Source: Amylibacter sp.
GTDB taxonomy: Bacteria > Pseudomonadota > Alphaproteobacteria > Rhodobacterales > Rhodobacteraceae
Length of the DNA stretch: 6,284 bases
NCBI GenBank assembly: GCA_027083485.1
Contig: JALWOO010000311.1
Location: 1 to 6,284, forward strand
Direction of reading: 5' to 3'
Position numbers and translations under genes: made by a program. Below, in pieces: positions 1 through 5,072 of this stretch. Positions within the stretch are counted from its first letter, which is position 1, and the number at the start of each line of letters is the position of its first letter. The notes below the pieces were generated by a model. That model made no database searches. It worked only from the letters and a program-made list of their open reading frames with translations, and was not told the DNA's origin.

Positions 1-189
1 GATGCGCTCTATGATCAGGCGGTTGCCATTGTGGTGCGCGATCGCAAGTGTTCCACCTCCTATATTCAACGCAAACTGTCGATCGGTTATAATAAAGCCG
101 CCAAACTGGTGGAGAAAATGGAAGAAGAAAAGGTCGTGTCCCAAGCCAACCACGTTGGAAAACGCGAAATCCTCGTTCCCGAACAATAG
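1..189 (+). CDS. ftsK: DNA translocase FtsK, C-terminal end (gamma domain), partial
   Basis: This is the 3' end of a gene that enters from the left edge; 62 codons are visible before a TAG stop at 187-189. FtsK is the septum-anchored hexameric motor that pumps chromosome termini to the two daughter cells and activates XerCD at dif. The visible part is its winged-helix gamma domain, which reads polar DNA sequences and contacts Xer recombinase. The diagnostic stretch is [20 protein letters not shown] (residues 15-34 of the visible part), followed by [12 protein letters not shown] and a terminal GKREILVP. These match the remembered E. coli gamma pattern of RKAS, QR.F.IGYNRAA, E.ME, G.REVL. The motor domain and membrane segments lie outside the window. 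A strong terminator follows the stop after 19 bases. I am confident in the assignment; only completeness is limited. Confidence 0.93.
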   Translation, partial: DALYDQAVAIVVRDRKCSTSYIQRKLSIGYNKAAKLVEKMEEEKVVSQANHVGKREILVPEQ

Positions 190-208
190 CGGCTTTCCGC
201 CGTTTCAG

Positions 209-246
209 CCCCGTATCATAACAGTCTGGTGATACGGGGTTTTATT
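209..246 (+). terminator. Rho-independent terminator after ftsK
   Basis: A perfect 10-bp stem (CCCCGTATCA at 209-218 paired with TGATACGGGG at 230-239) encloses an 11-base loop and is followed by TTTTATT (240-246). The stem is GC-rich at its base and the T tract is immediate, so it reads as an intrinsic terminator on the plus strand. It ends only 27 bases before the lolA start codon. lolA must therefore be read from a promoter overlapping or preceding the hairpin, or by read-through. Confidence 0.85.
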
Positions 247-273
247 GGCCACCAGAGTTCTTATGTTAGCAAT

Positions 274-885
274 ATGAAAAAGCGTATATTTCTTGGCGGG
301 CTGGTTGCCCTGGTTTTAACTCCTGTCGCGCAGGCACAGGAGGCAGAGCTGTCTTTGGCCGAGATTTCGGCATATCTGAATGACTTGAAGACCGCGAAAG
401 GCTCTTTTACCCAGATCAACACCGATGGGTCTCTGGGTAAGGGCACGTTCTATTTGCGCCGTCCGGGCCGGATGCGGTTTGAATACGAGGGGCGCGATTC
501 TGCGCTTGTTGTCGCAGGGCAGGGTACCTTGGCAATTTTTGACCAGAAGTCTAATGCGGGACCGCAGCAATACCCCCTGAAGCGCACGCCCCTGCATATC
601 ATTTTACAAGAGAACGTGAACCTTGGCCAATCCAACATGGTCACGGCCCATAGTTTCGACGGGACATCCACAAGTATTACCGCACAAGACCCACAGCATC
701 CGGAGATGGGTAATGTGAAACTGGTGTTTACCAACAATCCGATCGAATTGCGCCAATGGGTAGTTACCGACGAGGCCGGTAGTAAAACGACTGTTATTCT
801 AGGTGACCTTGATACGAAAACCCGGGTACCTGCCCGCCTGTTCGACATTGCAGCATTGATTCAGCAAAATGAGGAAACACGCTAG
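274..885 (+). CDS. lolA: Outer-membrane lipoprotein carrier protein LolA
   Basis: LolA is the periplasmic chaperone that takes lipoproteins released by the inner-membrane LolCDE complex and carries them to the outer membrane. The product is 203 residues, normal for the family. Residues 1-21 form a Sec signal peptide: basic MKKR, a hydrophobic core, and a signal peptidase I site AQA|QE after residue 21. The mature part has the family pattern AKGSFTQ near residue 41, then GTFYLRRPGRMRFEY, where the RP.R.R.EY strand is characteristic of LolA. The rest alternates in the way expected of a half beta-barrel. The ATG at 274 was chosen because it puts the signal peptide exactly at the N-terminus; an in-frame ATG at 229 lies inside the terminator hairpin and would add 15 unneeded residues. 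No good Shine-Dalgarno site precedes 274, which is odd. The position directly after ftsK is, from memory, common in alphaproteobacteria. Confidence 0.93.
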   Translation: MKKRIFLGGLVALVLTPVAQAQEAELSLAEISAYLNDLKTAKGSFTQINTDGSLGKGTFYLRRPGRMRFEYEGRDSALVVAGQGTLAIFDQKSNAGPQQYPLKRTPLHIILQENVNLGQSNMVTAHSFDGTSTSITAQDPQHPEMGNVKLVFTNNPIELRQWVVTDEAGSKTTVILGDLDTKTRVPARLFDIAALIQQNEETR

Positions 886-903
886 GGCGAGTCCTGCTGG
901 ACT

Positions 904-946
904 CATCCACATTACCTTTTCCCCGTAACGTGGATGATGTTTCTTA
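904..946 (+). terminator. Stem-loop terminator between lolA and the convergent lipoprotein gene
   Basis: Arms at 904-915 and 925-936 (CATCCACATTAC / GTAACGTGGATG) form a 12-bp stem with a 9-base loop. On the plus strand one position is an A.C mismatch and T-rich sequence follows at 940-948, so it can end lolA transcripts. On the minus strand the same position becomes a G.U pair, but no T tract follows. A smaller hairpin (889-894 with 899-904) abuts it on the left. It lies 10 bases from the stop codon of the opposing gene and may act in both directions, but plus-strand use is better supported. Confidence 0.6.
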
Positions 947-1525
947 TTAGCGCCTGCAGGTGGCGAGCTGATCGCGATACATATTTGCCCGCGCTTGCAC
1001 CTTGCTTGCGACATCCAGCAACCAGCCTTTGGAACGATAACTGCCCCGCTTATAGCCGGTCTGCCCTTGATGATAGGCAAGGTATTGGTTGTAAGCATCG
1101 GTTTTCGGGATACCCAGTTTCTTGTTGGATTCGTTCATATACCAACCCATGAAATTCACAGCATCGCGGAATTTCCGCCGTTTAGCACCATAGTTCCCTG
1201 TGGCGCGGCGATACCCGTCCCATGTGGCATCAAGAACCTGAGCATAGCCATAGGCCGAAGACCGGCGTCCCATCGGAATAATTCCCAACGCATATTTATG
1301 CGGGGTGCGGGCCTTGGCGACAAAGCGGCTTTCGTGATAAATCGTTGCAAGGATAACGTAATCCGGCACACCGTATTTTCGTTCAACCTTGCGCAGATCT
1401 TTGAACCACTTGTGTTTTGCGGATTTCATAGAACAAGCATTGTCGAGGTTTGGCGGAGGGGTCTGTCTGCCACCGGAACAGGCGGTCAGGAACAAGACCA
1501 AAATTAGAATTGTACTGCGTTTCAT
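947..1525 (-). CDS. Transglycosylase SLT-like lipoprotein (putative lytic transglycosylase)
   Basis: The product is 192 residues and is predicted to cleave the MurNAc-GlcNAc bond of peptidoglycan from a membrane-anchored position. Residues 1-15 are a lipoprotein signal peptide with lipobox LTAC, so Cys16 would be acylated; Ser at +2 favours outer-membrane sorting through the Lol pathway. The SLT-type core begins near residue 50 with YGVPDYVILATIYHESRF, in which Glu65 is the expected catalytic acid. SAYGYAQVLDATWDGYR (about residues 90-106) and YLAYHQGQTGY (about 148-158) match the G.AQ and Y..G..G blocks of lysozyme-like transglycosylases. The start at 1525 is supported by AGAGG six bases upstream on the minus strand. 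The gene appears monocistronic, with a candidate promoter at 1562-1589, and converges on lolA. The specific SLT subfamily is from memory; whether it has true lytic activity is inference. Confidence 0.85.
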   Translation of the reverse strand: MKRSTILILVLFLTACSGGRQTPPPNLDNACSMKSAKHKWFKDLRKVERKYGVPDYVILATIYHESRFVAKARTPHKYALGIIPMGRRSSAYGYAQVLDATWDGYRRATGNYGAKRRKFRDAVNFMGWYMNESNKKLGIPKTDAYNQYLAYHQGQTGYKRGSYRSKGWLLDVASKVQARANMYRDQLATCRR

Positions 1526-1561
1526 GTTGCCTCTGATCCAGTCTATTGCTGGTTTTAGTTG

Positions 1562-1589
1562 ATATTACCGCAAATGCACTTAGATTCAA
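1562..1589 (-). promoter_or_regulatory. Candidate sigma70-type promoter for the SLT lipoprotein gene
   Basis: Read on the minus strand, TTGAAT (1584-1589) and TAATAT (1562-1567) are separated by 16 bases, each matching four of six consensus positions. The start codon at 1525 would lie about 30 bases downstream of the predicted initiation site. It falls in the only gap between this gene and the transporter end, and is the best match I found there. Confidence 0.4.
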
Positions 1590-1606
1590 AGAGTTTTAAG
1601 TATGCT

Positions 1607-2488
1607 TTAAACCAGAAAACCAAGAATGACAGGCAGGGTTATTACAGACATCAACGTGCTGACAACGACCAGGCCGGCAACCTGATCGGAATCAGCGCCG
1701 TATTTTTCCGCAAGCAAATAGGAGGTGACGGCAACCGGTGTCGATACCTGTACAATCAGCACCGCTGCCGGTATCGGATCCAATCCAAAATAGACACCTG
1801 CCGCCCATGCAGACCCCGCACAAATTACGGCTTTAAGCACCGAGAGGAAAACCGACTGCCCCACACGCCCGGGCGTTAAACGCGCGAGTGCGACGCCAAG
1901 CGTAATCAGCATAAGCGGGATCGCCATTTGACCAATCAGTTCCAGTGTATTGGTGGCCCATTTTGGTGTATGCCAGCCTTGGGTCATAAAAACGGCCCCC
2001 AGAAGGGTTGCCCCGAGCAGAGGTTCCTTAACCACCCGCATCAAAGACCCGCTCCCAGCCACCAGCCAAATACCAAAGGTAAAAGAATAAACCGCCATCA
2101 CCGCAAAAACCACGACAGCGTATCCAAGTCCGACCTCACCAAAAGCAAACAGGGCAAGCGGCAGGCCGAGATTGCCGGTATTGCCAAAAATTAGCGGTGC
2201 AAGAAATGTCCGTACGTCCAGCCTGCCCAGTTTTACCAATACGAAAAAAATGACAGTTACCAGCGCATAAGCGGCACAACTGGCCCAGAATGTCGCCAAT
2301 AAGGCGCTGCGTTCGATCTCGGTTTTCATCAAAGCTGTGAAAATGAGCGCAGGAACCGAAACCGACATTGTCAATCGGGTGACAAAGGCCACACGATATT
2401 CAAATCCGAGACGCACCCAGGCAAAACCGATAAATGCCAGAATAAATACCGGTGCCACAATTTGCAGAACTGTCAAGAATATGGCCAC
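1607..2488 (-). CDS. AEC-family (auxin efflux carrier-like) membrane transporter
   Basis: The product is 293 residues and highly hydrophobic, with about ten membrane segments arranged as two similar halves; it would sit in the inner membrane. Family hallmarks are SVPALIF near residue 41, the glycine/asparagine-rich crossing GNTGNLGLPLALFAFG near 102-117, AIPLMLITLGVAL near 189-201, and STPVAVTSYLLAEKYGAD near 249-266. Bacterial AEC members (for example MleP and MdcF) carry organic acids such as malate or malonate; nothing here fixes the substrate. I chose the GTG at 2486-2488 because GAGG lies nine bases upstream and the protein then starts directly at the first membrane helix (AIFLTVLQIVAPVF). 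A longer in-frame GTG start at 2554 would add 22 polar residues and read through the likely promoter. It diverges from hspQ. No clear terminator follows the stop; the SLT gene begins 81 bases on, so read-through is possible. Confidence 0.88.
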   Translation of the reverse strand: MAIFLTVLQIVAPVFILAFIGFAWVRLGFEYRVAFVTRLTMSVSVPALIFTALMKTEIERSALLATFWASCAAYALVTVIFFVLVKLGRLDVRTFLAPLIFGNTGNLGLPLALFAFGEVGLGYAVVVFAVMAVYSFTFGIWLVAGSGSLMRVVKEPLLGATLLGAVFMTQGWHTPKWATNTLELIGQMAIPLMLITLGVALARLTPGRVGQSVFLSVLKAVICAGSAWAAGVYFGLDPIPAAVLIVQVSTPVAVTSYLLAEKYGADSDQVAGLVVVSTLMSVITLPVILGFLV

Positions 2489-2588
2489 GGATTGTTTCCT
2501 CGTTTTTTCTTGCAATAACTCGTCAAATTTTAGAGAAATTGTCAATGGGATCACTTTGTGATTCTATTGTAGAGTAGGGGGTATCATA
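2489..2588. promoter_or_regulatory. Divergent promoter region between the AEC transporter gene and hspQ
   Basis: This 100-bp AT-rich gap must hold both start regions. On the minus strand an exact TTGACA lies at 2540-2545, but no good -10 follows at 16-18 bases. On the plus strand the overlapping TTGTCA (2539-2544) with TTCTAT (2562-2567) at 17 bases is a weak promoter candidate for hspQ. A short inverted repeat, ATCAC-TTT-GTGAT (2550-2562), sits between these elements and could be an operator. I saw no convincing RpoH-type heat-shock promoter. Confidence 0.3.
2576..2581 (+). promoter_or_regulatory. Shine-Dalgarno site deciding the hspQ start
   Basis: AGGGGG (2576-2581) stands seven bases before the GTG at 2589 and thirteen before the in-frame ATG at 2595. 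The spacing favours GTG initiation, although the ATG would cost only two residues. Confidence 0.6.
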
Positions 2589-2921
2589 GTGGGCATGTTG
2601 ACCGCAGAAGCAAAATTTACCATCGGGCAGGTTGTTCGACATCGCAAACACCCTTTTCGCGGTGTGATTTTTGATGTGGACCCTACATTCTCCAATACAC
2701 AGGAATGGTGGGATTCAATTCCCGAAGACGTGCGCCCGAACAAAGAGCAGCCGTTTTACCATTTGTTGGCGGAAAACGACTCTTCTTATTATGTTGCCTA
2801 TGTTTCCGAACAGAACCTTGAGCAGGATATTTCCGGCCAGCCGGTTGAACATCCAGAGGTCATTGCCCTGTTTGGTGACATGAACAACGGTCAATACCGT
2901 CTGGATGTACAACTGAATTAA
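2589..2921 (+). CDS. hspQ: Heat shock protein HspQ (hemimethylated-DNA-binding YccV-like domain)
   Basis: HspQ is a small cytosolic protein. In E. coli it is heat-induced, was first linked to turnover of a mutant DnaA, and was later shown to enhance Lon protease action; the fold is also annotated as hemimethylated-DNA-binding. This copy is 110 residues, slightly longer than the E. coli protein, and is one complete domain. The signature GQVVRHRKHPFRGVIFDVDP spans residues 13-32, followed by EWW at 39-41, P.QPFYHLLAE around 50-62 and YVSEQNL at 71-77, all typical of the family. The tail after residue 85 is less recognisable. The start is GTG at 2589, by SD spacing; ATG at 2595 is the alternative. 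The gene stands alone on the plus strand and ends 17 bases before the end of the opposing GGT-family gene, with no terminator visible between them. Lon partnership here is inferred from the family. Confidence 0.93.
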   Translation: MGMLTAEAKFTIGQVVRHRKHPFRGVIFDVDPTFSNTQEWWDSIPEDVRPNKEQPFYHLLAENDSSYYVAYVSEQNLEQDISGQPVEHPEVIALFGDMNNGQYRLDVQLN

Positions 2922-2938
2922 AGGTGATGGCCACAGGG

Positions 2939-4519
2939 TCAGTATCCTAATGCGCAGCCGTCTTTTCTTGGGTCGGATGCGCCTTGCAGGATACCGTTTT
3001 CGTAATCAATCAAGATTGCCTGCGCCCCGCCGATGGCTACATCCGGAATGGAAACTTTATGCCCCATTTCCGACAGTTCATTGCGAACAGCATCTGAATA
3101 GCCACGTTCAACAGCCATATTGCCTTCGTCGCTAAAACTGCGTGGCGCATCAATTGCTGCTTGGGGATGCATATTGAAATCCACAACATTTGTCACAAAC
3201 CGCGCATGGCCGTTTGGTTGATAGGCCCCTCCCATGACTCCGAAGGGCATAATCACACGCCCGTTCTGGCGCAGCATGGCCGGAATAATCGTGTGCATGG
3301 GACGCTTGCCGCCGCCAGCCTCGTTCGGGTGCCCAGGCTCCAGTGAAAAACCGGCTCCCCGATTTTGGAAGTTGATACCGAATTTCGAGGATGCCAGACC
3401 GGAACCGAAACTGTGGAAAACCGAATAGATCAGGGAAACTGCCATCAAATCCCGATCTACTACCGTTAAGTAAACCGTTTCCTTATGTACCGATTCAGAA
3501 ACTACCGCAGGGGCTGCCATTGCCCGTTTCGGATCAATCAGGCTGGCCAGTTTTTCGGCTGTTTGTGCCGACAACATATGTTCAAGCCGTGTGGTTATTG
3601 CCGGATCCGCAATAAACCGGTTGCGTGCATCATAAGCAAGCTTGGCAGCCTCGGCCTCAAGATGCGCGCGCTGGGCACCCAACGGGTCCAAGGCGGGCAA
3701 ATCAAAATGCGACAGGATGTTGTTGATCAGGATGGCCGTTGCCCCTTGCCCGTTGGGCGGATGCTCTAGCAAATCCATGCCTTTGTAAGTGCCAGAAATC
3801 GGGGTGGTATAGGTACAGGCCGTGGCTTCAAAATCATCGAGCGTATGTACCCCGCCTGCAGCGTTCAGCGAGTCAACCATGTCCTGGGCAACCTCGCCGG
3901 TATAAAACCCGTCCCGCCCTTCCATGGCAATTTTTTCCAGCACGTCTGCTTGCCCAGGGGCACGAAACACCTGACCGGGTTTCGGGACCTGACCGTCCAG
4001 TAAATAGAAATCTCGCGCCGCCCCCTGAAGGCTGGATTCTGCGCGCTGCCAATCGAAACAAGTCCGCGGACCAAGCGCAACGCCTGCGCGCGCGTAATGA
4101 ATCGCCGGTGCAAGCGAGGTTGCCAGACCAGCACGACCGTAATCTCTGGATAATTGGCAAAACGCGTCCACTGCTCCGGGAACCGTGACGGCTGCCGCAC
4201 TATGCAGCGGCATTACTTTGTGGCCTTCCTCCCGCAATACATCGGCCGACAGGGCCGCAGGTGCACGACCAGATCCGTTCAAGGCAATGACTTCGTCACT
4301 TCCCGCCGGTTTTACCAAGACAAAACAATCTCCCCCGATTCCGGTCATTTGCGGTTCACAAATCCCGAGCAAAACCGCCGCCGCAATGGCGGCATCTACG
4401 GCATTGCCGCCGGATTCCAGAATCTGAATGGCTACTTTGCTTGCCAATGGTGTTGATGTAGCCGCCATTCCATTCTTTGCAAAAACAGCAGAACGTCCAG
4501 GAAGTTGATAATCGCGCAT
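2939..4519 (-). CDS. Gamma-glutamyltransferase-family Ntn hydrolase, non-classical
   Basis: This 526-residue proenzyme belongs to the GGT family, whose members cut themselves into two subunits, freeing an N-terminal threonine nucleophile. Early blocks are GGNAVDAAIAAA (about residues 37-48), TGIGGDCF (59-66) and NGSGRAP (81-87). The cleavage site is E|TVYLTVVDRD, giving Thr348 as nucleophile, and MGG (429-431) would supply the oxyanion hole. KRPMHTIIPAM (405-415) replaces the KRPLSSMSP block of classical GGTs. Residues that bind the gamma-glutamyl alpha-amino group in E. coli GGT (N411, Q430, D433) align by spacing with Phe368, Arg387 and Gly390. There is no signal peptide, unlike periplasmic GGTs, so it is probably a cytosolic amidase or acylase; oxamate amidohydrolase (HpxW) and YwrD-like proteins are relatives to consider. 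I chose ATG 4519 because GAGG lies six bases upstream and MRDYQLPGR is the usual N-terminus; ATG 4531 is the alternative. Family is certain, substrate unknown. Confidence 0.9.
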   Translation of the reverse strand: MRDYQLPGRSAVFAKNGMAATSTPLASKVAIQILESGGNAVDAAIAAAVLLGICEPQMTGIGGDCFVLVKPAGSDEVIALNGSGRAPAALSADVLREEGHKVMPLHSAAAVTVPGAVDAFCQLSRDYGRAGLATSLAPAIHYARAGVALGPRTCFDWQRAESSLQGAARDFYLLDGQVPKPGQVFRAPGQADVLEKIAMEGRDGFYTGEVAQDMVDSLNAAGGVHTLDDFEATACTYTTPISGTYKGMDLLEHPPNGQGATAILINNILSHFDLPALDPLGAQRAHLEAEAAKLAYDARNRFIADPAITTRLEHMLSAQTAEKLASLIDPKRAMAAPAVVSESVHKETVYLTVVDRDLMAVSLIYSVFHSFGSGLASSKFGINFQNRGAGFSLEPGHPNEAGGGKRPMHTIIPAMLRQNGRVIMPFGVMGGAYQPNGHARFVTNVVDFNMHPQAAIDAPRSFSDEGNMAVERGYSDAVRNELSEMGHKVSIPDVAIGGAQAILIDYENGILQGASDPRKDGCALGY

Positions 4520-4566
4520 CTTTTGCCTCATTCACAGGTTTCCCGATGACAAGACACCAGTTTCGC

Positions 4567-4580
4567 AATTGAGGTCAATT
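4567..4580 (-). promoter_or_regulatory. Palindrome overlapping a candidate -35 box upstream of the GGT-family gene
   Basis: AATTGA-GG-TCAATT is a perfect 6+2+6 dyad. Read on the minus strand it contains TTGACC (4573-4578), a good -35 hexamer; the best -10 match at 17-18 bases (TCTTGT, about 4550-4555) is poor. The start codon lies 48 bases from the dyad. A palindrome over a -35 is where a repressor would bind, but no regulator gene is in the window. Confidence 0.35.
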
Positions 4581-4597
4581 AGGATTTGGGAAAATAT

Positions 4598-4647
4598 CCC
4601 CGACACGGCACCAATGAGTGGGGGCAAGTATTGGTGCCGCGTCAGGG
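4598..4647 (-). terminator. Long 18-bp hairpin, possible minus-strand terminator
   Basis: Arms at 4598-4615 and 4630-4647 pair over 18 bp around a 14-base loop. Two positions are A.C mismatches in a plus-strand RNA but become U.G and G.U pairs in a minus-strand RNA, so only the minus transcript forms an unbroken helix. AUAUUUUCCC follows on the minus strand (4597-4588), an interrupted U tract, so termination is plausible but weaker than at 4858-4908. It lies about 80 bases upstream of the GGT-family start and could instead be a leader element. Confidence 0.5.
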
Positions 4648-4857
4648 AGAGCTATTATTCAGCTACACTCATAGTAATGATCAAGAAAAGCGGCAAAGAA
4701 ATGGAATGAATAAGGCATTTCTTGGGCTATTTTGTATCTTTTGCCCATTTGAGCAGGAGTATTTTCCCGACAAAACAAAGTAACAAGGCCATGTCCTGAT
4801 CCATCAGGCATAGCCAATTGGTTCATGATGGTTTCGGGAAAGGGTATGAAGGCAAGT

Positions 4858-4908
4858 AAAAAGGCACCCCGAATTATTTCTGCTGCGCGGCAGAAACGTC
4901 GAGGTGCC
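4858..4908 (-). terminator. Strong Rho-independent terminator downstream of the NlpC/P60 gene
   Basis: On the minus strand GGCACCTCGA (4908-4899) pairs with TCGGGGTGCC (4872-4863) over 10 bp with one U.G pair. An inner 7-bp stem TTTCTGC/GCAGAAA closes a CGCGCA loop, and TTTTT (4862-4858) follows at once. It would end transcripts of the M17-NlpC/P60 operon, leaving a 3' untranslated tail of about 215 bases, or end a separate small RNA from that tail. Confidence 0.82.
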
Positions 4909-4909
4909 A

Positions 4910-4923
4910 TACTCACTACTCAC
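4910..4923. repeat. Tandem 7-bp direct repeat beside the terminator
   Basis: TACTCAC occurs twice head to tail (4910-4916 and 4917-4923; GTGAGTA on the minus strand), just 5' of the terminator in minus-strand transcripts. Two short copies may be chance; no function is suggested by the sequence. Confidence 0.45.
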
Positions 4924-5072
4924 TTACGCGCACATTTGTTTTCACCTAAATTCGGGTCACTTGTGTGAAGGAATTAAGGCAATTTGGTGGTGCGGTCCGT
5001 TTTGAATGCGGGGTTATGTTTCCGTTGTTATGCCGGTTATTAGAGCCGCTGCTATACCTCCGGAATATCCCT

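Larger units (their letters stand above)
4520..5072. other. 553-bp region without a confident gene
   Basis: Between the two minus-strand genes no reading frame is convincing. From right to left in minus-strand order the region holds: a 165-base tail after the NlpC/P60 stop, with three spaced ATAAC motifs (about 5012-5043); two copies of GTGAGTA; a strong terminator (4858-4908); an AT-rich orphan segment (4648-4857); a long hairpin (4598-4647); and a palindrome with a TTGACC box ahead of the GGT-family gene. The longest frame here, minus 4659-4916, runs through the terminator, has no Shine-Dalgarno site and uses AT-ending codons unlike the neighbours. Its internal 55-codon part is discussed as a finding. 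Confidence 0.6.

Noticed and set aside
316..848. Open frames on the minus strand across lolA (93 and 132 codons).
   Set aside because: They lie wholly antisense to a clear LolA gene, show no recognisable domain and have no ribosome-binding sites; they are shadows of its codon pattern.
995..1507. A 170-codon plus-strand frame opposite the SLT lipoprotein gene.
   Set aside because: The minus-strand protein has a lipobox, catalytic Glu and a good Shine-Dalgarno site; the plus frame has low-complexity, family-less sequence.
2922..2938. Terminator between the convergent hspQ and GGT-family genes.
   Set aside because: The 17-bp gap has no hairpin or T tract on either strand.
3739..4188. A 149-codon plus-strand frame within the GGT-family gene, plus overlapping minus-strand alternatives.
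   Set aside because: The GGT-family reading frame is continuous and conserved through this stretch, so the others are out-of-frame shadows.
4720..4750. Small hairpin TGGGC...GCCCA with a 15-base loop.
   Set aside because: A 5-bp stem with a long A/T-rich loop is within chance expectation and has no terminator tail.
4586..4783. A 65-codon plus-strand frame in the gap.
   Set aside because: It begins inside the long hairpin, lacks a Shine-Dalgarno site and has no family resemblance.
4863..4908. Possible hammerhead ribozyme, suggested by GAAACGTC on the plus strand beside a stem.
   Set aside because: No CUGAUGA core is present nearby, and the structure is better explained as a minus-strand terminator with its T tract.
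4520..5072. Insertion sequence or MITE, suggested by repeated GGCACC/GGTGCC arms in both hairpins.
   Set aside because: The shared 6-bp arms belong to two separate local hairpins; there are no long matching termini, target-site duplication or transposase fragment.
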